Positions 34,194 through 45,153 of a DNA stretch of 64,000 nucleotides are shown here, one piece after another (position 1 is the stretch's first letter; the number at the start of each line of letters is the position of its first letter). Position numbers and translations under genes: made by a program. Origin of the DNA: Nostoc spongiaeforme FACHB-130. Lineage in GTDB: Bacteria; Cyanobacteriota; Cyanobacteriia; Cyanobacteriales; Nostocaceae. The notes beneath the pieces were generated by a model. The model had not been told where the DNA came from and ran no database searches. It was given only the letters and a program-made list of their open reading frames with translations. The stretch lies in contig NZ_JACJTB010000029.1 of NCBI RefSeq assembly GCF_014698475.1, forward strand, positions 1 through 64,000, written 5' to 3'.

Positions 34194-37100
34194 CTAGTTA
34201 GACTTTTGTGTATGTTTATACAACATTTGCTCTATCCAATCAGCATTAAAGACAAATTGATAAATCCGGTTATGAATTCGGAGATTTCCTTGCTGCTTGA
34301 CTACTAAACCTGATAAAAGCAGTTCTCTTTCTTCCAGGTTATCAACAGCAACAATTTTTCCTTGATGCCAAATTTCTCGATATAACGTTAATCGGGCAAG
34401 AGTTTGTGATTCAATATTAAGCAGGCGATCGCGGATAGTTTTTAAATGCTCAGGTTCGTCTTGAGCCTCCCAATTGTCAATCACTTGTGTTTGGACTAAG
34501 TTTTCTATCCAACTAGCTTCACTACCTTGGGGAATACTAGTTGAGGAATTACGAATGAGTTTACAAAGTTTTTGCGTGAGAAAAGGTTGTCCACCTGTCC
34601 AGATTAACACTTCTTTCAAGACATTCTGAGCATTACCCACTCGTTCTGTTAATCCTTGTAGTAATGGTTGCGCTTCATGTAATTGAAAACCACTTAATTG
34701 AATAGCTTGGCCAATGTTAAAGGGGGTGCGCTTCTTATCGAGAATTAATTGCGAAGGATGTGCTACTCCCAATAAAACAAAAGTGAGGCGCTTATATTTT
34801 GGCAAATCAGCTCGTTTATTATAAAAACTTCGCAGTAGGATAAAGAAGTCATCAATTGCAAAATTCAAGTTAAGCAAACTATCAATTTCATCGATAAAAA
34901 TCACAATATTTTGTTGCAGATTTTCTAATACTATTTCATCGATAAACTTACTCAAATGTTGCACTGGTGATAGCAATTCATGTTCCCGCCACCAAGTACG
35001 AATATTCACCTGAGCTAAAATATTTAAACTGCTGGCTAACATATAGATAAAACCTGCATACCACTGCTCCAAAGTTAGCTGCTGATTTCCAATTTCGGAA
35101 ATATCCATAGCTGTACAAGCAAAATTCTCTGCTTGTAGTCTTTTCATAATTTGTACTCGCAAGCTCGACTTACCCATCTGTCGAGCATTGAAAATGTAAC
35201 AAAACTCTCCTTGTTTCAAAGCTTTGTAAAGATGTCTATCGGCTTGGCGGACAACATAAGTAGGCGCATCTATGGGTAAACTTCCCCCTACTTGATATTC
35301 ATAAGCGAGAGTTTGTTCTGTACTTCTTAATAAAGCATTTTCAATCACTAATTCAGCTTGGGTAGCTTTGAGAATTTCTAAAGTTTGACTTAACTCCTTA
35401 GTTCGTTCTTGCACTTTAGCTTCTAAGTTGCGGTTAGACTCTGCTAATTGCTTTGTGGCTTCTTGCAAAGCTGTATTTTTTTGAGCCAGTTCTTGGGTGA
35501 ATTTAGCTCGCTCGGCTTCTGCTTGCTGGCGTTGTGTGATATCTTGAAAAGCTGCGATCGCATAAATAATTTCACCTTTATTATCAAAAATTGGCGTTGC
35601 TAACACCTCCAAAGGAATCACCTTATTCTCAAGCTTCAATTTCAGATCATCAATCACAATACTTTCACCATGCAAAGCTCTCATAATTGGCTGCTTCTCC
35701 ATCGGATAATGTTTGGCAGTACCTTGGAGATAAGCTTGATATATCTCAGTTAATTCTGTAGTTGGAGATTGATCAACATTTTCCTTAGCTAAAATTTTCC
35801 GTGCAGTTTGATTTGCATAGTCAGCTTGTCCTTGGGGATCAACCACAAATATCCCCACTGGAACAGCTTCCAATATCTGCGTTAACTTTTTCTCACTCTC
35901 TCGCAATGCTTCTTCTGCTTGTTGACGCTCTTGAATTTCTTGCTTGAGATTTTGATAAAGTTGAGCATTTTGAATAGAAATTGCCGCTTGAGAAGATAAA
36001 ATTTTCAATACTTCTAATCTTTCCGTGGTGAAAGCACCAACAGCCAAATTATTTTCCAAATACAATAAGCCAAAAAGCTCACCTTGATGAATAATCGGTG
36101 TGCATAAAACAGATTTAGGTTTGTTTTGCAGTACATAATTATCTGTAGTAAATATTCCCTCATGAACTGCATTAGTTAAAATGACATCTTCTCTAGTTCT
36201 CACTACATAATTAATTAAAGAATGAGGTAACTGTTGGCTAGTTTCAGCCAGGAAAGATTCATACACTACTACCTTGGAATTATCTACAATACCCTTCGCT
36301 TGAATTAATAGCTTTTCTTGCTGCTTTAAAATCAAAAACCCAGTTTGAGCGCCAGCATTCTCAATTACAATATTCATTAACTTTTCTAGCAAATTTTCTA
36401 AAATAATTTCACTAGCAAGCGTTTGGGAAGCTTTAATAATTGTTGTAGCATCTAATAGTTGTGAACTACTACTAGTAGTAGAAGAAGTAGAAATTTGATT
36501 TTTAGCTAATGTTAAATCTTTTTGGGAAACAAGGATTATTTGTGAATATTTTGCTTCTAAATCTTTAACTTTAGCAATTGCACCCCAGCAGATATAACTA
36601 TAGTGAGCTTTGGTCATATAAGTCCGGGCAATTTCTTGTCTTCCCAACGCTAAATAAAACTTGGCTGCTAATTCATACGCCAGAGCTTCATCTTGAAGAT
36701 ATCCATTATCTTTAGCCCCAGCAATAGCTAAATCATAAAGTTCCATTGCTGACAATGTTTTTCCCAAAACTCTAGCTTTTTCTGCTTCTACTAATTGATA
36801 TTTATGTCGATGATTCATCGGGGCGTGTTCCGCCCAATATTTCATGATCTCCTGATTTTTTTCTACTTGATGGATGTATGTTTCTTGCTCATGTTTTTTC
36901 TGCTCTTTAGCTAATAATGCTAAAGAATAAAACCAGTTATTATATCTAAATAACACACCTGTTTGCATGAATAGACTATATTGCAAAGTCAATTCTACAA
37001 ACTGCAAACACTCGTCATATTTTTCAAATAAATAACACAGCCATACTTTATAAGCATAAACATCAAATAATGGTAAAGTATTTTTAGTAGATTTTACATA

Positions 37101-40100
37101 ATTAATAAATTCTTCCTCATATAAAATATCACCAGTTAATTGAGTTTTACCCACAGATGGATTGCGTAAATTTTCTACTGCCTGAGCGCAGGTTTTAATG
37201 AGTCCTAATTGATGATTTTGTTCAAATTTACTGACAAACTCTATATATTCAGATTGAGTTTGGGCAACAGCATCTAAATGTTGAGCAGCAAAAAAGATAT
37301 GAGCGCAATAAAAGTTAGCTGCATGGCAGGCATATTCAATATCTCCCACTTCTAAACCACTTTCAATTGCTTCATAGATAGGATTTACTGTTGCTTGAAT
37401 ATGCTCTTTATGATGAGTGAGACTAATGGCAACTGTTAACAGAGATTGAGATTTATATTTTTTAGCATTTAATTTATCTAATAGTTGCAGAGCTAACTTA
37501 CCCATCTGATAGCCTAAATTCATATCTGGTACTGACCAAGCTATCAATTGACCATAAGCTGCATAAGCAAATATACATGGTGGAGAATTGCCGTATTGTC
37601 TCGAAAGCTCAATCATTGTGTGCAGAATGGGAATTGTGATGCTGCTTTCGGCAAAACAAGCAGGAGGCCAAAGCAACATTAAAATTTCCATTGCTGCTAA
37701 TTTATATTGGTCAGTCATCAGTGACAGACGCGATAACTGCTCAATATCAATTGCTGGCGGTGATTTTACTAAAGCAACACCCAGCATTTCTAAAAGTTGC
37801 TGACCAATATCTAAAACAATATCTACTTGATTTTTAGCTAAATAAATTTTAATTTTTAGTTGATGAAATTTGACCGCATCAAGCAGATGACTAATTTTTT
37901 TAATGGCTTGATTACATAAAAATAAGGCTTGTTCTAAATTAATATTGATGTATTCTGCCTCTGCTGTTTCTAGATATAAACTTAAAGTTAAGGTATATTT
38001 ACTTATCCAACTATCAGAATTTAGTAGTTGTAGACCGATATTTAAGTATTTCACAGCCGCTTCGTAAGCTGTAGCAGATTTAGCTTTTTGTCCAGCCAGG
38101 AGATTTAGTTGCGCTAATTCATCTTTTTCGATTTGTGTTTGTAGTAAATCAATGCCAAAATTTAATTGATTCACTAGAGCAAAGATATTATCTTTTTGGG
38201 TTTCTGGTGAAGTATTTTTAAGGAGTAGTTTCCCAATTCTTAAATGAGTAGTTTTTCTTTTAGTTTCAGGAATTAGAGAATAAGCAGCTTGTTGCACTCG
38301 GTCATGTAAGAATTTATAATTAATTTTCGTATTGCTAAATCTCAAGAGATTTGATTCTTTCTCTTCAAAGACCAACGGAATTTTATAATTGGAAGATAAG
38401 GGCAGAATCAAACCTGCTTGCAAAGCACTCCATAAATGATTAGCGGTGATAATCTCTGAATTGTCATAGACGGCTGATAAAACTTTTAAATTAAATTGAT
38501 TACCAATACAAGCTGCTAACTGCAAAAGTTTCTGTGTTTCTAATGGTAGTTTCCGAATATTTCTGGCAATTAATTCGACAATATTGTAGTCAGTAATGCC
38601 AACTGTTTGAATTTCCTGAATATCCCAATGCCAACTGTCTGTACCTACATGATATACCAAGAGATTTTCGCTATATAAACTTTTGAGTAATTGAGTTAAG
38701 AAAAATGGATTACCTTGAGTTTTATGAAAAACTAATTCGGCTAATAACTCAATTTTGTTAGTTATGCTCCCTTGATTTAATGTATCTTCTATCAGTTGTT
38801 GGATATGAGTCAGCAACAGAGGTTTTACCGTGATAGTATGTATCACAGTGTGTTTTTGCCGGATTTTTTGTAGCGTTTGAATAAATTTATGAGTCGGGCT
38901 AACTTCGTTATCGCGGTACGCGCCGATTAAGAATAAATATCGGCTACTGTCATCTGTCATCAACAGCTTAAGTAATTTTAATGATGCGGAATCTGCCCAT
39001 TGTAAATCATCTAAAAAAATGACTAATGGATGTTTCTCTTGACAGAAAATATTGACAAATTGTTGAAAAATGCGGTTAAATCGATTTTCAGATTCAATGG
39101 TACCCAGTTTAGGGACATCTGGTTGTGAACCAACAATTAATGCGACTTCGGGAATCACATCAATCAGTACTTTACCATTAGCACCAAAAGCAGCTAATAA
39201 CTTCTGTTTCCAAATGTCTATTTGCCGTTCATTTTCTGTTAAGAGTTGACGAATTAATTCTTGAAAAGCTTGAATGAAAGCTGCATAAGGAATATCTTGT
39301 TTAAATTGGTCAAATTTACCTGCAATAAAATATCCTCTGGCTGCAACAATAGGTTTGTGAACTTCATTGACAATCGATGTTTTCCCAATACCCGAATAAC
39401 CAGAAACTAGCATCATTTCTGTTGCGCCTTGACTAACTCGCCAGAAAGCATCCATCAATGTGCTAACTTCTGTTTCTCTACCATAAAGCTTTTGTGGAAT
39501 TAACAGTTGATTACCGCGATCGCGCTGACCAGGAGTAAAATCTTTAATGTCTCCACCTGCTTGCAACTGTCTAAGACAAGTTTCTAAATCAAATTTCAAC
39601 CCCTCTGGACTTTGATATCTATCCTCAGCGTTTTTCGCTAACAGTTTCATCACAATATCCGACACAGCTTGCGGAATGTGCTGATATTGCTTGGGTGGGA
39701 TGGGTTTTTTGGCAATGTGACAGTGAACTAACTCTAGTGGATCATGATTGGTAAATGGTAATTTACCTGTCAGCATTTCATATAAAGTCACACCCAAAGA
39801 ATAAAAATCGCTACGATAGTCAATCGAGCGATTCATCCTCCCTGTTTGTTCCGGTGCGATGTAGGCTAAAGTACCTTCTAATAAATTAGGGTTGCCGATA
39901 GTCGGCTTTTCTAAAAATAGTCGGGAAGATAAACCAAAGTCAGTTAATTTTACCTGTTCACTTTCTACATTAATAATAATATTACTGGGCTTAATATCTT
40001 TATGAATAATTGCCGCTTTCTCTAAATCAATTAATGTTTCTGCTAAAGCGATCGCTATTTGTAAGCACTCTGTAACTGTTAATTGTTTAGATATTAGAAT

Positions 40101-40379
40101 TTGACTTAAAGCTTGACCACCAAAATCTTCTAAAATCAGCGCAAAAGCATTTTGATATTTTTCTAATTTGTAAGCTTTAACAACTCGCTCACTTACAAAA
40201 TCTTTGAGGATTCTATATTCATGGCGTAAGCGCGTAATTTCTTCTAATGTAGGATATTCAGATTTAAAAAGTTTAATAATTACTGGCTGCTGTTGTCTTT
40301 TTTTTCTCCCTCGATAAACAACTGTAGCTGTACCTTCATGGATTTTGTCTAAAATGTCATATCCTGCTATTTGAATCAT
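34194..40379 (-). CDS. Giant Ser/Thr kinase-ATPase-GAF-PAS-AAA signalling protein
   Basis: Protein of 2061 residues. Domains in order: Ser/Thr kinase (1-270; Lys36, HKDIKPSN 126-133, DFG 147-149, APE 175-177); AAA ATPase of the COG3899 type (about 298-580; Walker [10 protein letters not shown] 327-335); a long helical TPR-like region (about 750-1290); GAF (about 1330-1490); PAS (about 1505-1640); coiled coil (about 1620-1670); and a C-terminal AAA-like domain of the AAA_35 type (about 1695-2050; [10 protein letters not shown] near 1730, [11 protein letters not shown] near 1820). Related cyanobacterial proteins often end in a histidine kinase; here the AAA_35 module takes that place. Convergent with the MACPF gene, 46 bases apart. 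Target unknown. Confidence 0.9.
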   Translation of the reverse strand: MIQIAGYDILDKIHEGTATVVYRGRKKRQQQPVIIKLFKSEYPTLEEITRLRHEYRILKDFVSERVVKAYKLEKYQNAFALILEDFGGQALSQILISKQLTVTECLQIAIALAETLIDLEKAAIIHKDIKPSNIIINVESEQVKLTDFGLSSRLFLEKPTIGNPNLLEGTLAYIAPEQTGRMNRSIDYRSDFYSLGVTLYEMLTGKLPFTNHDPLELVHCHIAKKPIPPKQYQHIPQAVSDIVMKLLAKNAEDRYQSPEGLKFDLETCLRQLQAGGDIKDFTPGQRDRGNQLLIPQKLYGRETEVSTLMDAFWRVSQGATEMMLVSGYSGIGKTSIVNEVHKPIVAARGYFIAGKFDQFKQDIPYAAFIQAFQELIRQLLTENERQIDIWKQKLLAAFGANGKVLIDVIPEVALIVGSQPDVPKLGTIESENRFNRIFQQFVNIFCQEKHPLVIFLDDLQWADSASLKLLKLLMTDDSSRYLFLIGAYRDNEVSPTHKFIQTLQKIRQKHTVIHTITVKPLLLTHIQQLIEDTLNQGSITNKIELLAELVFHKTQGNPFFLTQLLKSLYSENLLVYHVGTDSWHWDIQEIQTVGITDYNIVELIARNIRKLPLETQKLLQLAACIGNQFNLKVLSAVYDNSEIITANHLWSALQAGLILPLSSNYKIPLVFEEKESNLLRFSNTKINYKFLHDRVQQAAYSLIPETKRKTTHLRIGKLLLKNTSPETQKDNIFALVNQLNFGIDLLQTQIEKDELAQLNLLAGQKAKSATAYEAAVKYLNIGLQLLNSDSWISKYTLTLSLYLETAEAEYININLEQALFLCNQAIKKISHLLDAVKFHQLKIKIYLAKNQVDIVLDIGQQLLEMLGVALVKSPPAIDIEQLSRLSLMTDQYKLAAMEILMLLWPPACFAESSITIPILHTMIELSRQYGNSPPCIFAYAAYGQLIAWSVPDMNLGYQMGKLALQLLDKLNAKKYKSQSLLTVAISLTHHKEHIQATVNPIYEAIESGLEVGDIEYACHAANFYCAHIFFAAQHLDAVAQTQSEYIEFVSKFEQNHQLGLIKTCAQAVENLRNPSVGKTQLTGDILYEEEFINYVKSTKNTLPLFDVYAYKVWLCYLFEKYDECLQFVELTLQYSLFMQTGVLFRYNNWFYSLALLAKEQKKHEQETYIHQVEKNQEIMKYWAEHAPMNHRHKYQLVEAEKARVLGKTLSAMELYDLAIAGAKDNGYLQDEALAYELAAKFYLALGRQEIARTYMTKAHYSYICWGAIAKVKDLEAKYSQIILVSQKDLTLAKNQISTSSTTSSSSQLLDATTIIKASQTLASEIILENLLEKLMNIVIENAGAQTGFLILKQQEKLLIQAKGIVDNSKVVVYESFLAETSQQLPHSLINYVVRTREDVILTNAVHEGIFTTDNYVLQNKPKSVLCTPIIHQGELFGLLYLENNLAVGAFTTERLEVLKILSSQAAISIQNAQLYQNLKQEIQERQQAEEALRESEKKLTQILEAVPVGIFVVDPQGQADYANQTARKILAKENVDQSPTTELTEIYQAYLQGTAKHYPMEKQPIMRALHGESIVIDDLKLKLENKVIPLEVLATPIFDNKGEIIYAIAAFQDITQRQQAEAERAKFTQELAQKNTALQEATKQLAESNRNLEAKVQERTKELSQTLEILKATQAELVIENALLRSTEQTLAYEYQVGGSLPIDAPTYVVRQADRHLYKALKQGEFCYIFNARQMGKSSLRVQIMKRLQAENFACTAMDISEIGNQQLTLEQWYAGFIYMLASSLNILAQVNIRTWWREHELLSPVQHLSKFIDEIVLENLQQNIVIFIDEIDSLLNLNFAIDDFFILLRSFYNKRADLPKYKRLTFVLLGVAHPSQLILDKKRTPFNIGQAIQLSGFQLHEAQPLLQGLTERVGNAQNVLKEVLIWTGGQPFLTQKLCKLIRNSSTSIPQGSEASWIENLVQTQVIDNWEAQDEPEHLKTIRDRLLNIESQTLARLTLYREIWHQGKIVAVDNLEERELLLSGLVVKQQGNLRIHNRIYQFVFNADWIEQMLYKHTQKSN

Positions 40380-40430
40380 GATTTAGAGTTAAAATAAAAA
40401 TATAATACAAGTATATATCTATACTTTTGC

Positions 40431-40469
40431 CTGTAGCCCCGACGAATGGAATTCGCAGCTATAAAACAA
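40431..40469. repeat. Family A repeat fragment A4
   Basis: CCTGTAGCCCCGACGAATGG followed by AATTCGCAGCTATAAAAC is the reverse of the family A right half. It lies upstream of the giant kinase gene and directly beside repeat family D. Confidence 0.65.
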
Positions 40470-40472
40470 TAA

Positions 40473-40596
40473 AGTTCAGTTAAGGCAAAAACTTAGACTT
40501 GTGTAGGTTGGGTGGAGGAACGGAACCCAACATTCACGTCTACTTTGTTGGGTTCCGCTATCGCTCTACCCAACCTACTATTCTCTTAACTGAACT
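40473..40596. repeat. Family D palindromic element
   Basis: A 124-base element with perfect 11-base inverted ends (AGTTCAGTTAA at 40473-40483, TTAACTGAACT at 40586-40596). Inner arms TGTAGGTTGGGT and ACCCAACCTACT, and GGAACCCAACA and TGTTGGGTTCC, add a long near-complete hairpin. No coding sequence. It ends five bases from the livG stop and may end transcription there. Confidence 0.75.
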
Positions 40597-40601
40597 AAAA
40601 A

Positions 40602-41384
40602 TTATTTACCCAAATAAGCTTCTAAAACTTGGGGGTTGGATTGAATTTGTGTGGGAGTTCCATCAGCTAAATTCTGCCCTTCAGCCAATACCCAAACCCG
40701 ATCGCACAAGGACATAATCACGTCCATGTTGTGTTCAATAATCAAAAACGTCAAACCTTCTTGGCGGTTCCAAGCGACAATGCGATCGCATATATCATCA
40801 ATTAACCTGGGATTCACCCCGGCTGCTGGTTCATCCAACAAAATTAACTTGGGATTCGTCATCAACGCCCTCCCCATTTCTAATAGCTTGCGTTGTCCAC
40901 CAGACAAACCCCCCGCATAGTCTTGGGCTTTATGCGCCAACCCCACAGACTCTAACAAAAACATTGCCCTCTCTTGCAATTCCTTTTCTTCTTTAGCGAC
41001 TACGTGGGGTTGGAGTTGCACTTGCCAAAAACTTTCGCCTGTTTGTTTTTGCGCCGCTAATAGCATATTTTCTAACACCGACAGCCGCGAGAGAGTCCGC
41101 GCTACTTGGAAAGTCCGCACTAGTCCTTGCTGGGCAATTTGGTATGGTTGCAACTGCTGAATTTGTTCACCATCAAAAATCACTCGTCCTTTATCTGGGC
41201 GGATAAAGTTAGAAAGTAAATTGAATAAAGTCGTTTTACCCGCACCATTGGGGCCAATCAACCCAGTAATGCTACCTTTGAGAACTTCAATTTGTGCCTC
41301 ATTCACTGCTTTGATACCGCCAAAGCTTTTGCAAAGTCCAGAGGCTGCTAATAAGGGAAGTGGCGGTGATTGGTTATTTACCAA
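40602..41384 (-). CDS. livG: Branched-chain/neutral amino acid ABC transporter ATPase
   Basis: ATP-binding subunit of 260 residues: Walker A GPNGAGKTTLFNLLS near 44, signature LSGGQRKLLEMGRAL near 160, Walker B LILLDEPAAGVNP near 180 and an H-loop in FLIIEHNMDV near 213. The C-terminal extension is typical of LivG/NatA. It energises uptake of branched-chain or neutral amino acids with LivM/NatD. The start is TTG 41384: no ATG is available, and AAGGAGG at 41394-41400 lies nine bases before it. It overlaps the livM stop by 11 bases, so translation is coupled. LivF, LivH and the binding protein are not in the window. Confidence 0.9.
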   Translation of the reverse strand: MVNNQSPPLPLLAASGLCKSFGGIKAVNEAQIEVLKGSITGLIGPNGAGKTTLFNLLSNFIRPDKGRVIFDGEQIQQLQPYQIAQQGLVRTFQVARTLSRLSVLENMLLAAQKQTGESFWQVQLQPHVVAKEEKELQERAMFLLESVGLAHKAQDYAGGLSGGQRKLLEMGRALMTNPKLILLDEPAAGVNPRLIDDICDRIVAWNRQEGLTFLIIEHNMDVIMSLCDRVWVLAEGQNLADGTPTQIQSNPQVLEAYLGK

Positions 41385-42507
41385 GGGTGAGTTCCTCCTT
41401 TTTCCCTAAAATACCTTGAGGTCGCCAAATCATTAGCACCATTAAAATTAAACCAACGACCATAATCCGAAATGCACCCAGCCGCGCTTCATCTAAGGGA
41501 ATAATTCTGGGTAGAACTTCTCTAGTAATGGCATCGTAAGCAAAGTAAATAACTGCACCTAAAATTGTGCCGATGTTATTACCCGAACCGCCTAAAATTA
41601 CCATAATCCAAGCGTCGAAAGTTAACTGTGGTTGGAAGTTATCAGGATAAATGGCGCTTAACTGCCAAGCAAAGAACGCACCCGCCACACCTGCGATCGC
41701 ACCGCCTAACATCAAAGATTGAATCTTGTACCAAAAAACATTTTTACCCAAAGCTTTCGGTACTTCTTCATCTTCACGGATTGCTTTTAATACTCGACCC
41801 CAAGGCGATCGCACTAAAATTTCTAACCGCCAAAAAACAAACGCCAACACCAACAGCGACAACAACATCAAACCTGCTTTGGGATTGTAATTATACAAAC
41901 CAATCACACCAGAAATATAAATTGCAGCTGTTAACAAACCCAAAACAATCCCCACCCCTAAACGCGATATTAATTCCTGCTTGCTGCTGGTTTTTTTAGC
42001 ATTATCCGCCACCAGCAATCTTTGGGCGGTGCGAATCCATCGCCACAATGTGAAAAAAGTTACAGCCGCCAATAAAGTCAGCAACCCAATCATGATCAAG
42101 CGAACTACTAAATTAGGTTCTGTCGAGAATGGGATAGTATAACTCTGCACCCCAAACGCCCCAGATACCCAAGTATCACCCACAGGTAACTCTTGGTTAT
42201 TCACCACCAAGCGAATCAATTCCCCTGTACCAATAGTGACAATCGCCAGATAATCTTCCCGCAGGCGCAGAGTCGCAAAACCAATCATCAAGCCCAACAA
42301 CGCCGCTACGATCGCGCCAATCACAGCCGATAAGACTAAAGGAACACCTTTTAAACTTAACAATACTGTTGTGTAAGCTCCCAAGGTCATAAAAGCAATA
42401 TGACCAAAGTTAATTAACCCCGTAAAGCCCCACTGTAAATTTAGCCCCAAACCAAATAGGGCAAAAATTGCCGTCGAAATCGCCAAAAAAATTAAATAAT
42501 CAACCAT
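41374..42507 (-). CDS. livM: Branched-chain amino acid ABC permease
   Basis: Permease subunit of 377 residues with about ten membrane helices. Family traits: GLNLQWGFTGLINFGHIAFMTLGAY at 23-47, the ATLRLREDYLAIVTIGTGEL segment near 100-120 and the cytoplasmic EAA-like loop GRVLKAIREDEEVPKALGKNVFWYK near 235-260, then GAFFAWQLSAIYPDNF. A charged insertion (residues about 165-180) before LGVGIVLGLL is longer than in E. coli LivM, as in cyanobacterial NatD. It is encoded immediately upstream of livG with overlapping ends. Upstream lie heptad repeats rather than a recognisable operator. Confidence 0.9.
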   Translation of the reverse strand: MVDYLIFLAISTAIFALFGLGLNLQWGFTGLINFGHIAFMTLGAYTTVLLSLKGVPLVLSAVIGAIVAALLGLMIGFATLRLREDYLAIVTIGTGELIRLVVNNQELPVGDTWVSGAFGVQSYTIPFSTEPNLVVRLIMIGLLTLLAAVTFFTLWRWIRTAQRLLVADNAKKTSSKQELISRLGVGIVLGLLTAAIYISGVIGLYNYNPKAGLMLLSLLVLAFVFWRLEILVRSPWGRVLKAIREDEEVPKALGKNVFWYKIQSLMLGGAIAGVAGAFFAWQLSAIYPDNFQPQLTFDAWIMVILGGSGNNIGTILGAVIYFAYDAITREVLPRIIPLDEARLGAFRIMVVGLILMVLMIWRPQGILGKKEELTLGK

Positions 42508-42508
42508 A

Positions 42509-42618
42509 ACAGTTAACAGTTATTCAGTTAACAGTTATCAGTTAACGCTGAACAGTAGACAGGGAAAGGTAAACACTTTTCCACTGATTACTGATCACTG
42601 TCTACTGATTACTGTCTC
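42509..42618. repeat. Heptad palindromic repeat upstream of livM
   Basis: Short units such as AACAGTTA, CAGTTAACAGTTATCAGT and GATTACTGATCACTGTCTACTG are repeated and partly inverted, with the two halves centred near 42570. It resembles the low-complexity STRR-type repeats of Nostoc intergenic DNA. The promoter of livM must lie in or near it. Confidence 0.6.
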
Positions 42619-42698
42619 AAGATACTACCTCTTCCCGTTCACCATTGCCAATTTTTGGGAACAATAGCCTTGACTTTTGGAACATAGTTTATTGATAT

Positions 42699-42896
42699 AT
42701 GAACTTGCTGCGTATAAGAATCCACCATTTAATCGAGCAATTGAGTGACGAAGAACTCCAAAGCGTCTGGGAGAGTGTTCACGCTTTACATTGTGACTTT
42801 TATATGCTCAAAGCCATACAAAAAGTCAAGCGATCGCAGCAACCTTGGGATATCTTGACTCAGGAAGAAGCGATACAAATTTTAATGTTTTACTGA
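42699..42896 (+). CDS. Small protein, possible antitoxin
   Basis: Protein of 65 residues, helical, with LIEQLSDEELQSVWESVHAL and a basic stretch AIQKVKRSQQPWDILTQEEAIQIL. Its size and the RelE-like gene downstream suggest an antitoxin, but the family is not recognised. The two genes are 217 bases apart, with repeat family F between them. ATG 42699 has no strong ribosome site. Could also be an orphan regulator. Confidence 0.55.
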   Translation: MNLLRIRIHHLIEQLSDEELQSVWESVHALHCDFYMLKAIQKVKRSQQPWDILTQEEAIQILMFY

Positions 42897-42910
42897 TGCA
42901 GTGATAAAAA

Positions 42911-43096
42911 AGGGATTAGAGGCTAGAGGCTAGGGACTAGTTTATCGGTCAGGACTACGCACAACAATTGTCAGTTGAGATGGGTGTAGGAGCAAAATAA
43001 AGTTGTGGTATCAATATCCTTTCTTTTTCCTTTTTACTTTTGCCTTTTGCCTTTTGCCTTGTTGTACTAGCCTCTAGCCCCTAACCCCTAACCCCC
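42911..43096. repeat. Family F palindromic element inside a possible toxin-antitoxin operon
   Basis: The left arm (GATTAGAGGCTAGAGGCTAG at about 42914-42933) and the right arm (ACTAGCCTCTAGCCCC at 43066-43081) are inverted and imperfect. The interior has TTTTGCCTTTTGCC tandem units. It fills most of the gap between the small upstream gene and the RelE-like gene. Confidence 0.65.
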
Positions 43097-43113
43097 AACA
43101 GAGGTGATGCCTA

Positions 43114-43371
43114 GTGAGTGTGGAAATGCGCTATGCCAGGTCTTTTTTAATGGATCTGAAGAGTTTAGAACCTGCTGCTTATCAGCGAGTGTATGATTTT
43201 GTGTTTTTTGAATTTGGAGAAAAGTGGCAGTTGCATGGTCTTCCTGAACTGCGACAGCTAGACCATGAAGGCATTTTTCACCGTTTTACCTTGGATGATT
43301 ACTTAATTGGGATTGAGATTAGAGGAGAAATTGTCAAGTTTCTGCGAGTCATACCTATGCCAGATGTTTAG
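43114..43371 (+). CDS. RelE/ParE-like toxin
   Basis: Protein of 85 residues. It has the RelE-type pattern: MRYARSFLMDLKSL at the N-terminus, a helical AAYQRVYDFVFFEFGEKWQL part, a central LPELRQLDHEGIFHRFTLDDYLIGIEI sheet and a closing VKFLRVIPMPDV. RelE toxins cleave mRNA at the ribosome; catalytic residues vary and cannot be confirmed here. GTG 43114 has GAGGTG seven bases upstream. The partner is probably the small gene at 42699. Confidence 0.72.
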   Translation: MSVEMRYARSFLMDLKSLEPAAYQRVYDFVFFEFGEKWQLHGLPELRQLDHEGIFHRFTLDDYLIGIEIRGEIVKFLRVIPMPDV

Positions 43372-43476
43372 GACAGAGCATTAGCTCAACACTTAAAACT
43401 GTATAAGGCTAGGCAGGGATGCACCTGAGCTTACATTAAACTTGTCATGGAAAAACAACTTACTTGAGATTTCCCT

Positions 43477-45063
43477 ATGGATGCAATAGCACTTTGGCAA
43501 AGATACCAAGATTGGTTATATTTCCACGAGGGATTGGGACTATACGTAGATGTAAGCCGGATGCGTTTTGATGATGTCTTCGTGGAGTCATTGCGTCCGA
43601 AATTTGACAAAGCATTTGCGGATATGGCGGAATTGGAAAAGGGTGCGATCGCCAATCCCGACGAAAACCGCATGGTTGGACATTACTGGCTGCGAAACCC
43701 TGATTTAGCACCCACGCCAGAACTCACCCAAGAAATTGTCCAAACACTCGAACAAATTGAAGCCTTCGCCGAAAAAATCCAAACCGGCGCAATTCATCCG
43801 CCGAAAGCTAATCGCTTCACTGATATCATCTCCATTGGTATTGGTGGTTCTGCCCTCGGCCCCGAATTTGTCGCCGAAGCCCTCGCCGCCGATTTCCCCC
43901 CCCTCAAAATTCACTTTATTGACAATACCGACCCCGCAGGTATTGACCGCGTTCTTAACCAATTACGCAACAACCTCGCCAGCACCTTAGTTTTGGTCAT
44001 CTCCAAATCAGGCGGTACACCAGAACCCCGCAACGGCATGATTGAAGTGAAAAAAGCCTACGCTGGCCACAATCTCGATTTTGCTCAATATGCTGTAGCC
44101 ATTACCAGTCCTGGCAGTAACTTAGATAAAGTTGCCCAGTCTGAAGGTTGGTTAGCCACATTCCCCATGTATGACTGGGTAGGCGGTCGTACCTCCGAAA
44201 TGTCAACAGTGGGTTTAGTCCCAGCCGCACTGCAAGGCATTGATATACGCGCCATCCTCGACGGTGCTAAAGAAATGGATGATGCTACCCGCGTTGCTGA
44301 TATTAAAAAGAATCCAGCCGCTTTATTGGCATTGTCTTGGTACTACGCTGGTAATGGTAAAGGCGAAAAAGACATGGTTGTGCTGCCTTACAAAGACAGC
44401 TTGGCACTGTTCAGCCGCTATTTACAGCAGCTAGTCATGGAATCTTTGGGTAAAGAAAAAGACTTAGACGGTAATATCGTCCATCAAGGTATTGCCGTTT
44501 ACGGTAACAAAGGTTCCACAGACCAACACGCTTACGTCCAACAATTGCGTGATGGTGTACCAAACTTCTTTGCTACTTTGATTGAAGTTTTGGAAGACCG
44601 TCAAGGTCAATCCCCAGAAATTGATCCTGGCGTGACATCTGGCGATTATCTGGCTGGTTTCCTCCAAGGAACACGCAAAGCCCTTTATGAAAATCAGCGC
44701 GATTCAATTACTATAACGATTCCTCAAGTTAATGCCCGCACAGTCGGCGCTTTAATTGCCTTGTATGACCGTGCCGTTGGTTTTTATGGCAACTTAGTAA
44801 ACATTAACGCTTATCACCAACCAGGAGTAGAAGCAGGTAAAAAAGCCGCCGCCGCTATTCTGGATTTGCAAACTAAAGTAGTTACTGTTTTGCAAAGTGA
44901 AAAAACACCCCTTTCCTTGTCAGAAATTGCCGAGAAAGTGGGTGCTAAAGAAGAAGTAGAAGCAATTTACAAAATTCTGCGTCACCTACACGCCAATCAG
45001 CGAGGTGTAGTGTTGCAAGGTGATTTTGCTCAACCAAACAGTTTAAAAGCTTCTATTAGCTAA
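43477..45063 (+). CDS. pgi: Glucose-6-phosphate isomerase
   Basis: Interconverts glucose 6-phosphate and fructose 6-phosphate. 528 residues, usual for cyanobacterial Pgi. Family segments: [18 protein letters not shown] near residue 112, [12 protein letters not shown] near 147, [15 protein letters not shown] near 173, [15 protein letters not shown] near 232 and a catalytic-region [16 protein letters not shown] near 346-361. The SGGTPE and GGRTS motifs are substrate-phosphate and active-site loops. It is followed by a hairpin and repeat family E. An ordinary housekeeping gene with no oddities. Confidence 0.96.
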   Translation: MDAIALWQRYQDWLYFHEGLGLYVDVSRMRFDDVFVESLRPKFDKAFADMAELEKGAIANPDENRMVGHYWLRNPDLAPTPELTQEIVQTLEQIEAFAEKIQTGAIHPPKANRFTDIISIGIGGSALGPEFVAEALAADFPPLKIHFIDNTDPAGIDRVLNQLRNNLASTLVLVISKSGGTPEPRNGMIEVKKAYAGHNLDFAQYAVAITSPGSNLDKVAQSEGWLATFPMYDWVGGRTSEMSTVGLVPAALQGIDIRAILDGAKEMDDATRVADIKKNPAALLALSWYYAGNGKGEKDMVVLPYKDSLALFSRYLQQLVMESLGKEKDLDGNIVHQGIAVYGNKGSTDQHAYVQQLRDGVPNFFATLIEVLEDRQGQSPEIDPGVTSGDYLAGFLQGTRKALYENQRDSITITIPQVNARTVGALIALYDRAVGFYGNLVNINAYHQPGVEAGKKAAAAILDLQTKVVTVLQSEKTPLSLSEIAEKVGAKEEVEAIYKILRHLHANQRGVVLQGDFAQPNSLKASIS

Positions 45064-45095
45064 TTTTTTCTAAAATTTCCTGCTCAACTAAAATC

Positions 45096-45139
45096 AAGCA
45101 TCCTGATCTGAAGTCATACCTTCAACGCTCAGGATGCTT
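45096..45139 (+). terminator. Hairpin after pgi
   Basis: An 11-bp stem (AAGCATCCTGA at 45096-45106, TCAGGATGCTT at 45129-45139), 33 bases past the pgi stop. It is followed by AATTGTAT, so the T-tract is weak. Confidence 0.55.
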
Positions 45140-45153
45140 AATTGTATAGCAAA

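Noticed and set aside
40499-40717. 72-codon plus-strand frame across the family D element
   Set aside because: Starts in the palindrome and ends antisense to livG.
42509-42618. Tandem short repeats that could look like a CRISPR fragment
   Set aside because: Units are 7-10 bases, overlapping and partly inverted, with no equal-length spacers and no cas genes.
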